Made by a program: the position numbers and the translations under genes. A stretch of 64,000 nt of DNA from Thiomonas delicata (GTDB lineage Bacteria > Pseudomonadota > Gammaproteobacteria > Burkholderiales > Burkholderiaceae_C), in NCBI RefSeq assembly GCF_900088825.1, contig NZ_LT592171.1, forward strand, positions 69,951-133,950, read 5' to 3'. The notes beneath the pieces were generated by a model, which was not told the DNA's origin, did no database searches, and saw only the letters and a program-made list of their open reading frames with translations. This document shows, in pieces, positions 19,701 through 28,299 of this stretch (position 1 is its first letter; each line of letters opens with the position of its first letter).

Positions 19701-20015
19701 AAGCCCCTGCAGAAGCCCCTCCGCGCTGGCGGCCGGGCTCTGGTCGCGTTCGTCGCAGACCAGCCAGAGACAGGGCCGTTCCCGCAGGTTGGCATAAGCA
19801 TGGGCCAGGGTGGTCTTGCCGGACCCCGCGGCGGCGTCGAGCCAGACCAGGGGGCGCGAACTGGCGTGCTCCACATCGCGCAGCAGCTGCTGCGGCAAGA
19901 CCGGCTGCTCGGACCGCGGGCAGGCGAACGGATGAAGCAATTCGGCTTTCAATGTCCTGGGTTCCCATGCATCCGACACCGTTGGCGATCCGTCGCCTGC
20001 GGCCGAATACGTCAA
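16779..20015 (-). CDS. STAND ATPase-TPR-winged helix-BTAD transcriptional regulator
   Basis: 1078 residues from the TTG at 20015; a GTG at 19979 would also preserve every domain. Walker A is WLDAAAGSGKTTLA (~58-71), Walker B is RALLVLDDID (~145-154), and a MalT-like STAND region and TPR-like helices extend to ~800. A C-terminal OmpR/SARP-type winged helix follows (RVLGPFGIEIDG, then KTPKKPLELLKLLVALGG). Last is a BTAD domain (LFDLLARHAAGVFPGEPE) to the end. Most SARP-STAND proteins carry the DNA-binding and BTAD parts at the N-terminus; here they are at the C-terminus. It is likely the activator of the adjacent operon. The gene diverges from the DUF748 gene. Confidence 0.85.
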   Translation of the reverse strand: MTYSAAGDGSPTVSDAWEPRTLKAELLHPFACPRSEQPVLPQQLLRDVEHASSRPLVWLDAAAGSGKTTLAHAYANLRERPCLWLVCDERDQSPAASAEGLLQGLAALCGELPSQLPQPTQADLANPRDYWGRLFAAAAARLPQRALLVLDDIDKPGHAPHLVALLEDGLTRLPPGCNAMALSRLPAPPAMAVLRSRGLAAALDAQALAFGPEDILALARLRGHADLAPKALEFLRQASWGWAAGLALLLDQPRVQAGLVPVEALDDYFSLEVVRRLPPDMLPWLCELARVGEITPALAQGLHPERGGGALLDGLWRNHCFVARRAGGEAYALHPMFCDFLRRHALRVLGARQLREMDRRIAAVLWAQGREDEAAAMLARQGLFSELVQRLPSVFPDWLRGEPLRRARQWMQPRPQQQGQPHPWQECWIGLGRLGQAPAEARVALQRAFMAFAEEGDGVGEVVALTGIVETVINQWGDFHALDRWIPELDRLLDAGLSLPEDVALRAQVALFMAMMYRQPGHAGLPALAAAMHRIAERCAHEPLRAYAAAQLLLYQSWWRGDMVAARLVFELAPGPDADARPVPAALIAWTVAQSVYQGLMHGEPADAMALLDSGLALGRRSEVHAWDSLLLGQSLWCCLSTGKLAEARAFARRMARSLRPGRHLDHSYYHHLSSILALHEGDHPAMRAHAQAALRCARDAGVPWAEGIVLCAVARAQALHGDASAARLSLDEAEALAARIRSDTVHFDVLLARLELGLGQTGTPDPDDTLRRWMGLWCRSGFTNFPWWRDAVVATQCTKALAHGIEPEFVRKIIRARRLQPPPDAPVPPSWQLPVEIRVLGPFGIEIDGRAIAASGKTPKKPLELLKLLVALGGQACKTRLAEVLWPHLDDIAAQQVLRVTLHRLRNLVGHDGIVCLAGRVSIDEHRCRVDLLGMFRDLASLEQAPGQQADLLFDLLARHAAGVFPGEPEAGWAADVRHQLRARLSACLHARTQACAAAAQWEDLAACCERGLAFDAHDAAFHHGLIQACLELGRPREARDAYLRCVELVPNQADLPLATLRARLGGTPPSARPISF

Positions 20016-20140
20016 ATCCCCCAGTTTCTGGCCTCTATGGGCTTCAGCACTTTTTTCATTTTGGAAGCATTTCGTGACATGAGCAAGGCGCTCCCACCCA
20101 TTGAGGGGATGGGCCCGGCGCGAGCAGCCATAATGTGCCC

Positions 20141-23100
20141 ATGTCCCGCACCATGCTCATCTGGCTGCGCCGCCTCGCCTGGGTCGCGCCGGCCCTGCTC
20201 CTGCTGCTCGCGCTGGTCTTCGCCACCACGCCGTGGACGGTGCCGGCCCTGGTGCGCGACCGGGCGCAGCAGTGGATCACGCAAAGTACCGGACGCGCGG
20301 CGACCCTCGGCCCGATCGCCTTCAACCCGCTGAGCCTGCGGCTGCGCATGGACGATCTGCGGCTGCGCAACGCCGGCAATACCGCCGACAGTTTGCGCGT
20401 CGCCAGCGCCGAACTGCGCCTGGCGTGGCGCAGCGTGTGGAGCGGCAAACTGCAGATCGACGCGCTCACGGTCGAAAAGCCGCAGTTGTGGATCGTGCGC
20501 GAACCCTCCGGGCGCCTGGACCTGGACGACGTGCTCAAACGCCTGCAAGGCAGGCCTTCCAAGCCGGGCGCGCCGCCGCCAGCCTTCGCGCTGCGCGATC
20601 TGCGCGTCAAGAACGGCAGCGTGACCTTCGTCGACCAGGCCGCCAAGGTCGTCACCCGGCTCACCGACCTCGACGTGCACCTGCCCGCGATCTCCACCCT
20701 GCCCGGCCAGAACGGGCGCATGCAGCTGCGGTCGACGGCGAAGCTCGACGGCGCCACAGTGCAGTTGAACGCAAGCGGCACGCCGTTCGCCGGCGGCCGC
20801 GCGCTCGACCTGAACGCCGAGCTGCAAAGCCTGGCCCTGGCCCCTTTCCTGCCGTATCAGCCCGCCGTGCTGCCCGTGCGCCTGCAGGGCGGCACGCTGT
20901 CGGCGCGGCTGCAGGCCAGCTTCGTTGCGGCCCGCCCGCGCGATCTGGACATCCATGGCATGGTGCAGGTGCGCGACGGCGCGCTGCAGAACCGCGCCGG
21001 CCAGTTGGCCGCCTGGAAGTCCATGGATCTGCGCCTGGCCCATGTGCAGCCGCTGCAGCGCCGCGCCGACTTGGCGTCCGTGCGCATCGCGGGGCTGGTC
21101 GCCGAGTTCGCGCGCAACCCCCAAGGCCTCGTCGGATTCGGCCCGAACCGGGCGGCCGTAGCTGTGCGACAACCCGCGGTCGCCCCGGTTTCCACGACGG
21201 TCGCGGCGTCCCCTGCGGCCGCCCCGGGCTGGCGCGTGCATATCGGCACGCTCGACCTCGCCGGCAGCCATCTGCGCTGGCGCGACACGGCGGTGCAGCC
21301 CGCGGTCGACTGGAACTTCGACGCCCCGCAACTGCGCGTCACCAAGCTCGGCTGGCCGCTCGACGCACCTGCGCCGTTCGAGGCCGACATCGCCGGCCCG
21401 CAGGGACTTCAACTCCGGATCAGCGGCCAGGCCGACGCGCAACAGGCGCAGGCCACGCTCGCCGCCACCCACCTCGACCCCCGGCTCGCCGCCGCCTACG
21501 CCGCAACCGCCCTTGGCGGCTTGGCCCCGCCGCGCGGCCTGCTGAACGCGCAGGCCACGCTGGACTGGCGGACCAAGGCGGCCCGCCTGAACGTCGATGT
21601 GCGCCATGCGCATTGGACCGGCTTCGCCTTCGGCCCCGCCGGCGGCGGCCTGCAGGCACAAGACATCACCCTCAACGGCGCGCAGCTGCACTGGGCAGCC
21701 CAGCCACGCACCCTGCTGCTGGACGTGGGCCGGGCGCAGATCGACGGCTTCGCCACCGGCCAGAATGCCGCACTGCGTGCCGCGCAGCTCAGCGTGAGCC
21801 AGGCCCATGTGGATCTGGCCGCGCATACCGCAAGCGTCGGCGAGGTGCAGATCATGCGGCCGCAGGCCAGCGTGGCGCGCGACCCCACCGGGCAATGGTC
21901 GTTCAGGCATTGGCTGCCGCAGAATCTGCTGCGCGCGCCGCCAGGCGCTGGCGCCCCACCGTCCACGGCGCCGCCCTGGCGGATTCAGGTGCGACAGGCC
22001 CAGGTGCAGGGCGGACGCTTCTATCTGGCCGACACCAGGCCCAAGAGGCCGGTGGTGGTGGCGTTCACCGGCGTCGACCTGGGTTTGCATGATGCGACAT
22101 GGCCGCAAACCCGGGCGACCGGCGTGACCCTGAGCGCGCACGTCAGCGACGAGCTTCCAACCGCGATCACGCCTCTGCCGACCGTGGCGCCGGGCGCCAA
22201 GTCCGCGACCACGGCCACCGGCACGCCGGCCCTGGTCCCGGTAGCGCCTGAAGCCGCGCCGGCCTCCGGCACGCTGCGCTTTTCCGGGCTGGCCACGGCC
22301 AGCCCCTTCACGCTGCGCGGCAAGCTCGATGCCCAGGACCTGCCGGCCCAGATCGCCGGCAACTACCTGCCGGCGCGCGTGAACGCCGAAGTTCTGCGCG
22401 CGCAGGCCAGCGCCACGGGCAACCTCGCCGTGAACATGGAAGCGGCGGGACCCAGCGTGCATTTCGACGGCCAGGCGCGCCTGAACCACTTCATGGCCGA
22501 CACGCTGGTGCCGCGTGAACGCCTGCTGGGCTGGAACAGCCTCGAACTCGGGGCCCTGCGCATCGACCACACGCCGCGTCCGGGCCGTGCCCCCGCCACC
22601 ACGGTGGATGTGGGCCAGGCCGCGCTGCGCGACTTTTACGCCCGCGTGGTGCTGGATCCGAACGCCAAGTTGAATCTCGCCCAGGTGTTCAATCCCATGC
22701 CGTCACGAGGCGCCGCGGCGCCTGCCGCGCCCGTCGCCGGCACGGCGGCTGCCAAGGCCGCGGGTTCCGATCTGCGCATCGCCGTGGGCGGCATCACCCT
22801 GGCCGGCGGCCGCGTGGACTACACCGACCACTTCGTCAAGCCCAACTACTCCACCAGCCTGTCGGGCGTGGAAGGCAGCATCGGCGCCTTCAGCTCGGCC
22901 AACCCCAAACCCGCCCCGGTCGACCTGCGCGGCACGGCCGAGAGCACGGCCCCGGTGACGCTGAGCGGGATGGTGAACCCCTTGACCAAGCCGCCTGTGC
23001 TCGACCTGCGCGGCAAGATGAGCGGCCTGCAACTGGCGCCGCTATCGCCCTACTCGGGCCGCTACGCCGGCTACAACATCAAGCGCGGCGTGCTGTCCAT

Positions 23101-23974
23101 GGACGTCCACTACACCGTCAACCCGAGCGGGCAACTCAAGGCCGACAACCAGCTCGTGCTCAATCAGCTCACCTTCGGCAGCCGGGTGGACAGCCCCGAA
23201 GCGACCAAGCTGCCCGTGCTGCTGGCGGTCGACCTGTTGAAGGACAGCCGCGGCAATATCGCGCTCAACATCCCCATCTCGGGTTCGCTCAACGATCCGG
23301 AGTTCAGTCTCGGTGCCGTCATCACCAAGGCCGTCGTCAACCTGATCGCACGCGCGATCACCGCGCCCTTCTCCCTGCTCGGCCACATGTTTGCAGGCGA
23401 CGCCGCCGCCGAGCAGCTCAGCCACATCGCCTTCATCCCCGGAACCGCGGAGCTGCGGCCCGGCGAAACCGTCAAGCTGCAGGACATCGCCAAGGCACTG
23501 CTGGCCAAACCCCAACTCATCCTCACCATCACCGGCGAGACCGATCCCGACGCCGAACGCGCGGCCTACCGTCAGGCGCACCTCGACCAGCAATTGCTCG
23601 CCGCCTGGAAACGCGACCTGCCGCGTGCCGAGGCCTACGCCAACGCCAAGACCCAGACCGTGCCGCCGGCCGAGCGCGCCAAGGCGCTTGCGACGGTGTA
23701 CCGCCAGACCCCGCTGCCGGACAAGCCGCGCGACGCGCTGGGCCTGCCCAAGACGCTGCCCGAGGACGCGATGCAGCGCTTGCTGCTGCAGAACATTGCG
23801 GCGTCCGACGACCGCATGCAGGCGCTGGCCATGCAACGCGCCGTAACCTTGCGCGCCGCGCTCGAGGCCCTGGGCGTGCCCGGCGCGCGCCAGTTCATCG
23901 CCGCCCCGGCGCTGGTCAACAAGCCGCCCGCCGGATGGACGCCGCAAGCCAGCCTCTCGCTCACGCTGCCTTGA
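20141..23974 (+). CDS. DUF748/AsmA-like inner-membrane-anchored protein
   Basis: 1277 residues from the ATG at 20141. A single N-terminal membrane segment (WVAPALLLLLALVFATTPW) is followed by the AsmA-like start (ITQSTGRAATLGPIAFNPLSLRLR) and a very long periplasmic beta-rich region. The central part, FVKPNYSTSLSGVEGSIG and LAPLSPYSGRYAGYNIKRG, is typical of DUF748. The end (FIPGTAELRPGETVKLQDIAKAL, residue ~1100 onward) resembles an OmpA-type domain. AsmA-like proteins are thought to bridge the envelope and take part in lipid transport or outer-membrane assembly. It diverges from the BTAD regulator gene with a 125-base gap; nothing links the two functionally. Confidence 0.85.
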   Translation: MSRTMLIWLRRLAWVAPALLLLLALVFATTPWTVPALVRDRAQQWITQSTGRAATLGPIAFNPLSLRLRMDDLRLRNAGNTADSLRVASAELRLAWRSVWSGKLQIDALTVEKPQLWIVREPSGRLDLDDVLKRLQGRPSKPGAPPPAFALRDLRVKNGSVTFVDQAAKVVTRLTDLDVHLPAISTLPGQNGRMQLRSTAKLDGATVQLNASGTPFAGGRALDLNAELQSLALAPFLPYQPAVLPVRLQGGTLSARLQASFVAARPRDLDIHGMVQVRDGALQNRAGQLAAWKSMDLRLAHVQPLQRRADLASVRIAGLVAEFARNPQGLVGFGPNRAAVAVRQPAVAPVSTTVAASPAAAPGWRVHIGTLDLAGSHLRWRDTAVQPAVDWNFDAPQLRVTKLGWPLDAPAPFEADIAGPQGLQLRISGQADAQQAQATLAATHLDPRLAAAYAATALGGLAPPRGLLNAQATLDWRTKAARLNVDVRHAHWTGFAFGPAGGGLQAQDITLNGAQLHWAAQPRTLLLDVGRAQIDGFATGQNAALRAAQLSVSQAHVDLAAHTASVGEVQIMRPQASVARDPTGQWSFRHWLPQNLLRAPPGAGAPPSTAPPWRIQVRQAQVQGGRFYLADTRPKRPVVVAFTGVDLGLHDATWPQTRATGVTLSAHVSDELPTAITPLPTVAPGAKSATTATGTPALVPVAPEAAPASGTLRFSGLATASPFTLRGKLDAQDLPAQIAGNYLPARVNAEVLRAQASATGNLAVNMEAAGPSVHFDGQARLNHFMADTLVPRERLLGWNSLELGALRIDHTPRPGRAPATTVDVGQAALRDFYARVVLDPNAKLNLAQVFNPMPSRGAAAPAAPVAGTAAAKAAGSDLRIAVGGITLAGGRVDYTDHFVKPNYSTSLSGVEGSIGAFSSANPKPAPVDLRGTAESTAPVTLSGMVNPLTKPPVLDLRGKMSGLQLAPLSPYSGRYAGYNIKRGVLSMDVHYTVNPSGQLKADNQLVLNQLTFGSRVDSPEATKLPVLLAVDLLKDSRGNIALNIPISGSLNDPEFSLGAVITKAVVNLIARAITAPFSLLGHMFAGDAAAEQLSHIAFIPGTAELRPGETVKLQDIAKALLAKPQLILTITGETDPDAERAAYRQAHLDQQLLAAWKRDLPRAEAYANAKTQTVPPAERAKALATVYRQTPLPDKPRDALGLPKTLPEDAMQRLLLQNIAASDDRMQALAMQRAVTLRAALEALGVPGARQFIAAPALVNKPPAGWTPQASLSLTLP

Positions 23975-24172
23975 GCCGGTCCGGCGATAACCCGCCCGCC
24001 AGTGCCGGTTTGCTTGACGCGCCCATGGCCGCGGGTCTACATTGGCTGCACCGCGACGGTACAGCCGCCACGGTGGCCGGGCCGGGTGAAGCCCGGGCCG
24101 GAGTCCCCCCAGAATCCCTGCATCCTTGCGGGGTTGGCATGTGGCAACAAACCCATATGCCGCGCTGAACCG

Positions 24173-24205
24173 GGCCGCGTCGCCGCAAGGCACGCGGCCT
24201 TCTTC
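24173..24205 (+). terminator. Hairpin after the DUF748 gene, probable terminator
   Basis: GGCCGCGT and ACGCGGCC pair perfectly. An inner GCC-GCAA-GGC stem with a tetraloop sits inside, and TTCTTC follows on the plus strand. It lies in the 274-base gap between two converging genes. Otherwise this gap contains a GC hairpin near 24081-24105 and no gene that can be supported. Confidence 0.5.
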
Positions 24206-24248
24206 ATGGGCCGCGCGCGGCACGGACCGCGAGTGCGCATGGCCGGGC

Positions 24249-25655
24249 TCAGGGCCGAAAGCCCGGCAAGGTCACGACATAGGTGTCCACGTCCGGCGAG
24301 CCGCCCCAGTCGCTGGCGAACAGCAGCCGCGTGCCCGACGGGCTGATGACCACATGCGGCTCGGCCCAATAGCCCTGCGGCCCGCCGGGTGGATGGGTGG
24401 TCGGATCACTCCCGTTCGCGTGGTGGTGCGCGACGCGGCACACCTGCCCGGTGTCGATGTTCGCCAGCAGGATGGTCGAGTCGAGCAGGCCCAGCCCCGA
24501 CGGATTGCCGACGATGGAGTTGGCCACCCAGCCCGGATTCTTGAACGCCAGCGCCGAGATGTGCGAGCCGCCGCCCGGATAGCGCCAGCCAGTGGCCTTG
24601 CCGACGATGGTGCGCACCTGCCCGGTCCTGAGGTTTTCGACGATCACATTGCCCTCCGGGACGCTGGAGAAGATCGACGAACCGAACTGCGAACTCACCC
24701 AGGCGTCGTCGCCATTGGCGAGCACGCCGAAGTCGCCGTGTTCGCCCGGATCGGTGCTCAACCTGCGCACGACGGCCTGGCTGACCGCGTCGACCACCCG
24801 GTCGCCGATGATGCCCAGCTTGCCGCTGGGGGCGATCTGCAGCCCGGTCCAGTCCTTGTCGGACACGTATTTTTTCCACGGCCCCGCCTGACCGGTGGTG
24901 ATGTTGTACGACGCGGCGAACAGATGGGGATAGCCGGCCTGGGCGCGGATGCCGACGATGAGCTGCTTGTCCGCGTTGTTCCACGACAGGTAGAGGATGT
25001 GCCCGAAATCGACCTTCTGGTTCAACGCCACGGGCGGGCCGTCGAACCTGTGCAGCACCTTGCTGCTGTTGCGGCTGACGCTGTACTGCGCCAGCACCGG
25101 CCCCCAGTTGCCGTTGGGCACGCCGTAGTCGGTGATGTAGTAGAGGATGTCCGGGTCCACCGGGCTCCAGTACACGTCCTCCACGTCCGCCGTGGTGATC
25201 GGCAGGTCGCGGATGAACTGGTAATTCATGCCGTTGAACAGCAGGTAGCGCGCCGGCACGTTCGAGCCCTTGGCGAACCCCTTGGTCTGGTAGAGCACGA
25301 GGTAGGTCTCGTTGCTGTTCCAGGCCGGCACCGTCGAGTACATCGGCGCGATCACCCCGTTCTGCCCACCGTTCCATGCCTTCACATCGGTGATGCGTTC
25401 GACCGTGGCCCCATAAACGCTCTTGTACGGCCGGCCCAGGCCCGGTTTGGCCCGCTCGACCATGGGCACGACGCCCTGTCCCGAGGTCAGTCCGGCGCAT
25501 GGCTGGCTCGCGGGCGGGGGGCCCGGCAAGCCCGGCGGCGCGGGCGGCCTCGATGCGGCGTATGCGGCCTGGAGGCCGAACGCGGCGCCGCACAACCACA
25601 ACAATAAACCCGGCAGGCCGGCCTGGAGCCGGCGGAACTTGGATCGATGGCACAT
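24249..25655 (-). CDS. Secreted beta-propeller-like protein of unknown function
   Basis: 468 residues with a cleavable signal peptide (LLLWLCGAAFGLQAAYA, cleavage near residue 30). A Pro/Gly-rich stretch follows, then a series of repeats of the kind found in TolB/WD40-like propellers: DVYWSPVDPDILYYITDYG, HILYLSWNNADKQLIVGIR, and HVVISPSGTRLLFASDWGGSPDVDT near the end. Exported propellers of this type often act as binding or lyase-like proteins; no enzyme motif stands out. It lies alone, converging with the DUF748 gene and diverging from msrA. The ATG at 25655 directly precedes the basic n-region of the signal peptide. Confidence 0.75.
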   Translation of the reverse strand: MCHRSKFRRLQAGLPGLLLWLCGAAFGLQAAYAASRPPAPPGLPGPPPASQPCAGLTSGQGVVPMVERAKPGLGRPYKSVYGATVERITDVKAWNGGQNGVIAPMYSTVPAWNSNETYLVLYQTKGFAKGSNVPARYLLFNGMNYQFIRDLPITTADVEDVYWSPVDPDILYYITDYGVPNGNWGPVLAQYSVSRNSSKVLHRFDGPPVALNQKVDFGHILYLSWNNADKQLIVGIRAQAGYPHLFAASYNITTGQAGPWKKYVSDKDWTGLQIAPSGKLGIIGDRVVDAVSQAVVRRLSTDPGEHGDFGVLANGDDAWVSSQFGSSIFSSVPEGNVIVENLRTGQVRTIVGKATGWRYPGGGSHISALAFKNPGWVANSIVGNPSGLGLLDSTILLANIDTGQVCRVAHHHANGSDPTTHPPGGPQGYWAEPHVVISPSGTRLLFASDWGGSPDVDTYVVTLPGFRP

Positions 25656-25822
25656 GGTGGGGTGTTGGCTGGGCACGAACGTCACAGGCTTTGTACCAAA
25701 ACGACGTGCACATGCCGCGAAAGCCGGGATGCCGATGATGCACAAGACCCTGCCGCCCGAGGCGCCAAACGTCCGCGTCCGACGCCGGGCGGCGAAACTG
25801 CGGACAATTCGCAGGCCTCATC

Positions 25823-26422
25823 ATGGAACCTGCTGCGATGCCCATCTCGATCCCCACGACTCCAGCCACCTCGGCACGGCCCGACACGCCGGCCGCCATC
25901 ACCCTTGCGGGCGGCTGCTTCTGGTGCGTGGAGGCCGCGTTCAGCGTCATCGACGGCGTCCTCGAGGCCACCAGCGGCTATGCCCAAGGGCATGTGCAAA
26001 AGCCGAGCTACGAGCAGGTGTGCGGCGGCCGCACCGGACATGCCGAGGCGGTGCGCATCCGCTACGCCCCGTCGAAGCTCGGCCTGGACGACGTGCTGGA
26101 TCTGTTCTTCACCATTCACGACCCGACCACGCCCGGCCGCCAGGGCGCCGACATCGGGCCGCAATACCGCTCCGGCATCTACTTCGAGCAACCCGAGCAC
26201 GAAGCGCAGATTCACGCCTACATCGCCCGGCTCGCCGCGAGCGGGCGCTATGGCTCGGCGCCCATCGTCACCGAGGTCGAGGCGCTGCGCGCCTTCTGGC
26301 CGGCCGAGGCCTATCACCAGCGCTATTTCGAGCGCCACCCCGAGCAGGGCTACTGCCAGGCGGTGATCGCGCCCAAGATGCACAAGCTGCTCCAGACCTT
26401 CCCGGGCAAGCTGCGGGGCTGA
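25823..26422 (+). CDS. msrA: Peptide-methionine (S)-S-oxide reductase
   Basis: 199 residues. The catalytic signature GGCFWCVEAAF (Cys32 nucleophile, Cys35), SGYAQGHVQKPSYEQVCGGRTGHAEAV is split between two conserved blocks of MsrA, and FFTIHDPTTPGRQGADIGPQYRS completes the family pattern. It repairs oxidised methionine, using thioredoxin. An internal ATG at 25838 is an equally possible start. Its neighbour at 26456-27055 encodes a thiol-disulfide protein on the opposite strand, consistent with a redox-repair neighbourhood. Confidence 0.94.
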   Translation: MEPAAMPISIPTTPATSARPDTPAAITLAGGCFWCVEAAFSVIDGVLEATSGYAQGHVQKPSYEQVCGGRTGHAEAVRIRYAPSKLGLDDVLDLFFTIHDPTTPGRQGADIGPQYRSGIYFEQPEHEAQIHAYIARLAASGRYGSAPIVTEVEALRAFWPAEAYHQRYFERHPEQGYCQAVIAPKMHKLLQTFPGKLRG

Positions 26423-26455
26423 ATCGGCAGGGCTGCTGCGTGGTCGCGGCGGCGC

Positions 26456-27055
26456 CTACTGCGCCGAGCCGAGAATGTTCATCAGCCGCGCCTGCGGCGG
26501 CTCGCCGACCAGCAGGGACGCCTTCCCGCCCGGCCCGCGCCACACGATCGCCGGCACGCCGAACAGCTTGTGGCCGTTGTAGATCGCCAGGTTGCGCGCC
26601 AGTTCCTCGCGCACCTTGGGCGTGATCGTCGAGGCCGGTTCGATGCCGCCGCCGGGTTGTCCGCTGTTGGCGAAGTCGTAGTCGTCCTCGTTCTTGTAGA
26701 AGGCCTTGAGCGGGTCGGCCGCCTGCAGGATGGCGGCCGCCTTGGGCAGGCTGCTGGGGGTGAGAATGCCCAGCGGAATCCAGCGGAATTGCAGATTGTC
26801 CTTGCCGACGTAGGGCCGCAGCTTGCCGTAGAGCTTGTGGCAGTACGGGCAATTGGGATCGAAGAAGATGTAGATGACACGCTTGCCGTGGCCCTCGGCG
26901 ATCCATGTGGCTTGGCCGATCTGCGCCAAGACGCCCTCGGCCTGCGCCGCGTCTTGCGCCATGGCCCTGGGAGCAATCACAGGCAAGGCGCAGAAAGCCA
27001 GTAGCGTGGCCATGCCGCGCAACATGCGGCGGCGGGTGGGTATCGTCACGTCCAT
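26456..27055 (-). CDS. DsbG/DsbC-like periplasmic thioredoxin-fold protein, copy 1
   Basis: 199 residues. The N-terminus has TRRRMLRGMATLLAFCALP, resembling a Tat signal, with cleavage near AMA. The active site is [13 protein letters not shown] (Cys69, Cys72), and the fold continues with GKDNLQFRWIPLGIL and a C-terminal GVPAIVWR cis-proline region. It lacks the long dimerisation domain of true DsbC/DsbG. GAGGAG sits properly before the ATG at 27055. It is clearly paralogous to the product of 28300-28869. Likely a periplasmic disulfide reductase or isomerase; the partner is unknown. Confidence 0.85.
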   Translation of the reverse strand: MDVTIPTRRRMLRGMATLLAFCALPVIAPRAMAQDAAQAEGVLAQIGQATWIAEGHGKRVIYIFFDPNCPYCHKLYGKLRPYVGKDNLQFRWIPLGILTPSSLPKAAAILQAADPLKAFYKNEDDYDFANSGQPGGGIEPASTITPKVREELARNLAIYNGHKLFGVPAIVWRGPGGKASLLVGEPPQARLMNILGSAQ

Positions 27056-27147
27056 GCCGAACTCCTCGAAATCCGCGATGTTCCGGATTTTCCGCTGATG
27101 CGGGACAATCGGCACGACGAACCGCCATACCCCCGGAATCCGACACC

Positions 27148-27495
27148 ATGACATACGTCCTCAGCGAGACCCTGAACGCCTGGAGCCGCGCCGATTTTGC
27201 ACGGGTACTGCAAACCGAATTGCAAGACGCCGACGCCTTGAGCGCACCCTTGCAGCGCGGTCTGGCGCACGGCAGCTTCGCCCTCGTCGACACGGCGCAG
27301 CTCCTGGTGCTGCAGTGCGCGGAGGACGCCGGGCTGCTGCGGGTGAAGGCCGCCGTCTGCTACCAGAGCATCATTCCCGGCTGCGCCTGCGAGGGCGACC
27401 CCACGCCGATGAGCGAACTGCCCGAGTACGTGGAGCTGACGATCGCCATCGACCGCGCCGACGCCCGCGCCACGATCACCCTGCTGGACGACTGA
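27148..27495 (+). CDS. Conserved small hypothetical protein
   Basis: 115 residues without signal peptide or membrane helix. The recognisable part is CYQSIIPGCACEGDPTPM, with three cysteines (CxxxxxxxCxC spacing), followed by an acidic, strand-rich end (YVELTIAIDRADARATITLL). Proteins with this pattern are common in Burkholderiales and have no assigned role. Its ATG lies 92 bases from the start of the divergent DsbG-like gene, so they may share a regulatory region. The function is unknown; the Cys motif could bind a metal. Confidence 0.75.
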   Translation: MTYVLSETLNAWSRADFARVLQTELQDADALSAPLQRGLAHGSFALVDTAQLLVLQCAEDAGLLRVKAAVCYQSIIPGCACEGDPTPMSELPEYVELTIAIDRADARATITLLDD

Positions 27496-27532
27496 CGGCG
27501 TCGCACTCGCGCCGCTGCGCCCGCCGCCGCGC

Positions 27533-28171
27533 TCAAGGCGCGAGCCGCTGCCGCATCCAGACGCCGCCGGGCTGCAGGCGGTAAGCCAGCCGGTCGTGCA
27601 GGCGCGAGGGCCTGCCCTGCCAGAACTCCCAGGCATCGGGCACCAGCCGGTAGCCGCCCCAATGCGGCGGACGCGGCGGATTGAGCCCGAACTTCAAGCC
27701 GAACTCGGCCGCGCGCCTGACCAGCACGCCGCGGCCCTCGATCGGCTGGCTCTGGTCGGACGCCCAGGCGCCGAGGCGCGAGGCCAGCGGCCGGCTGGCG
27801 AAGTACGCGTCCGACTCCTCGGCGCTCACCGGCTCCACGCGGCCCTCGATGCGCACCACCCGCTCGAGCTCGACCCAGTGGAACTGCAGCGCGGCATGGG
27901 GGCGAGCGGCCAGTTCGCGCCCCTTGCGGCTGTGATAGTTGGTGTACCAGACGATGCCGCGCGCGTCGAAACCCTTGACGAGCACCACGCGGGTGGACGG
28001 CCTGCCGTCCTCGCCCACCGTGGCCAAGGTCATGGCGTTGGGCTCCGGCACCTGCGCCTGCACCGCCTCGTGCAGCCAGCGTTCGAACAGCTTGAGCGGA
28101 TCGGCGTCGGCATGCGCCTCGTCGAGTTCGGCGCGGGTGTAGTCCTTGCGAAGATCGGCCAGTGTCTGCAT
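27533..28171 (-). CDS. pdxH: Pyridoxine/pyridoxamine 5'-phosphate oxidase
   Basis: 212 residues, close to the 218 of the E. coli enzyme. It makes pyridoxal phosphate using FMN. Motifs are [71 protein letters not shown] and the C-terminal LHDRLAYR. The ATG at 28171 begins [18 protein letters not shown], the expected family start. It lies 128 bases downstream of the second DsbG-like gene on the same strand. It supplies PLP used, for instance, by GlyA in this window. Confidence 0.95.
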   Translation of the reverse strand: MQTLADLRKDYTRAELDEAHADADPLKLFERWLHEAVQAQVPEPNAMTLATVGEDGRPSTRVVLVKGFDARGIVWYTNYHSRKGRELAARPHAALQFHWVELERVVRIEGRVEPVSAEESDAYFASRPLASRLGAWASDQSQPIEGRGVLVRRAAEFGLKFGLNPPRPPHWGGYRLVPDAWEFWQGRPSRLHDRLAYRLQPGGVWMRQRLAP

Positions 28172-28299
28172 GCTGGCAGTATAGGAAGGAAGCTGCGCGG
28201 GGACCGGGCTCCCGCGCCGCCTCGGCCCGCAGTCCGAGGGAGCGTCATCCAGGAATCGCGTCCGGCACCGGCACGCGGCGGCGTCCTCCCGCGTCGCCC

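Noticed and set aside
23975..24248. Cobalamin or other riboswitch or small RNA gene in this structured gap
   Set aside because: The gap lies between converging genes, so there is no gene for it to control, and no conserved riboswitch core was found; only a terminator-like hairpin is supported.
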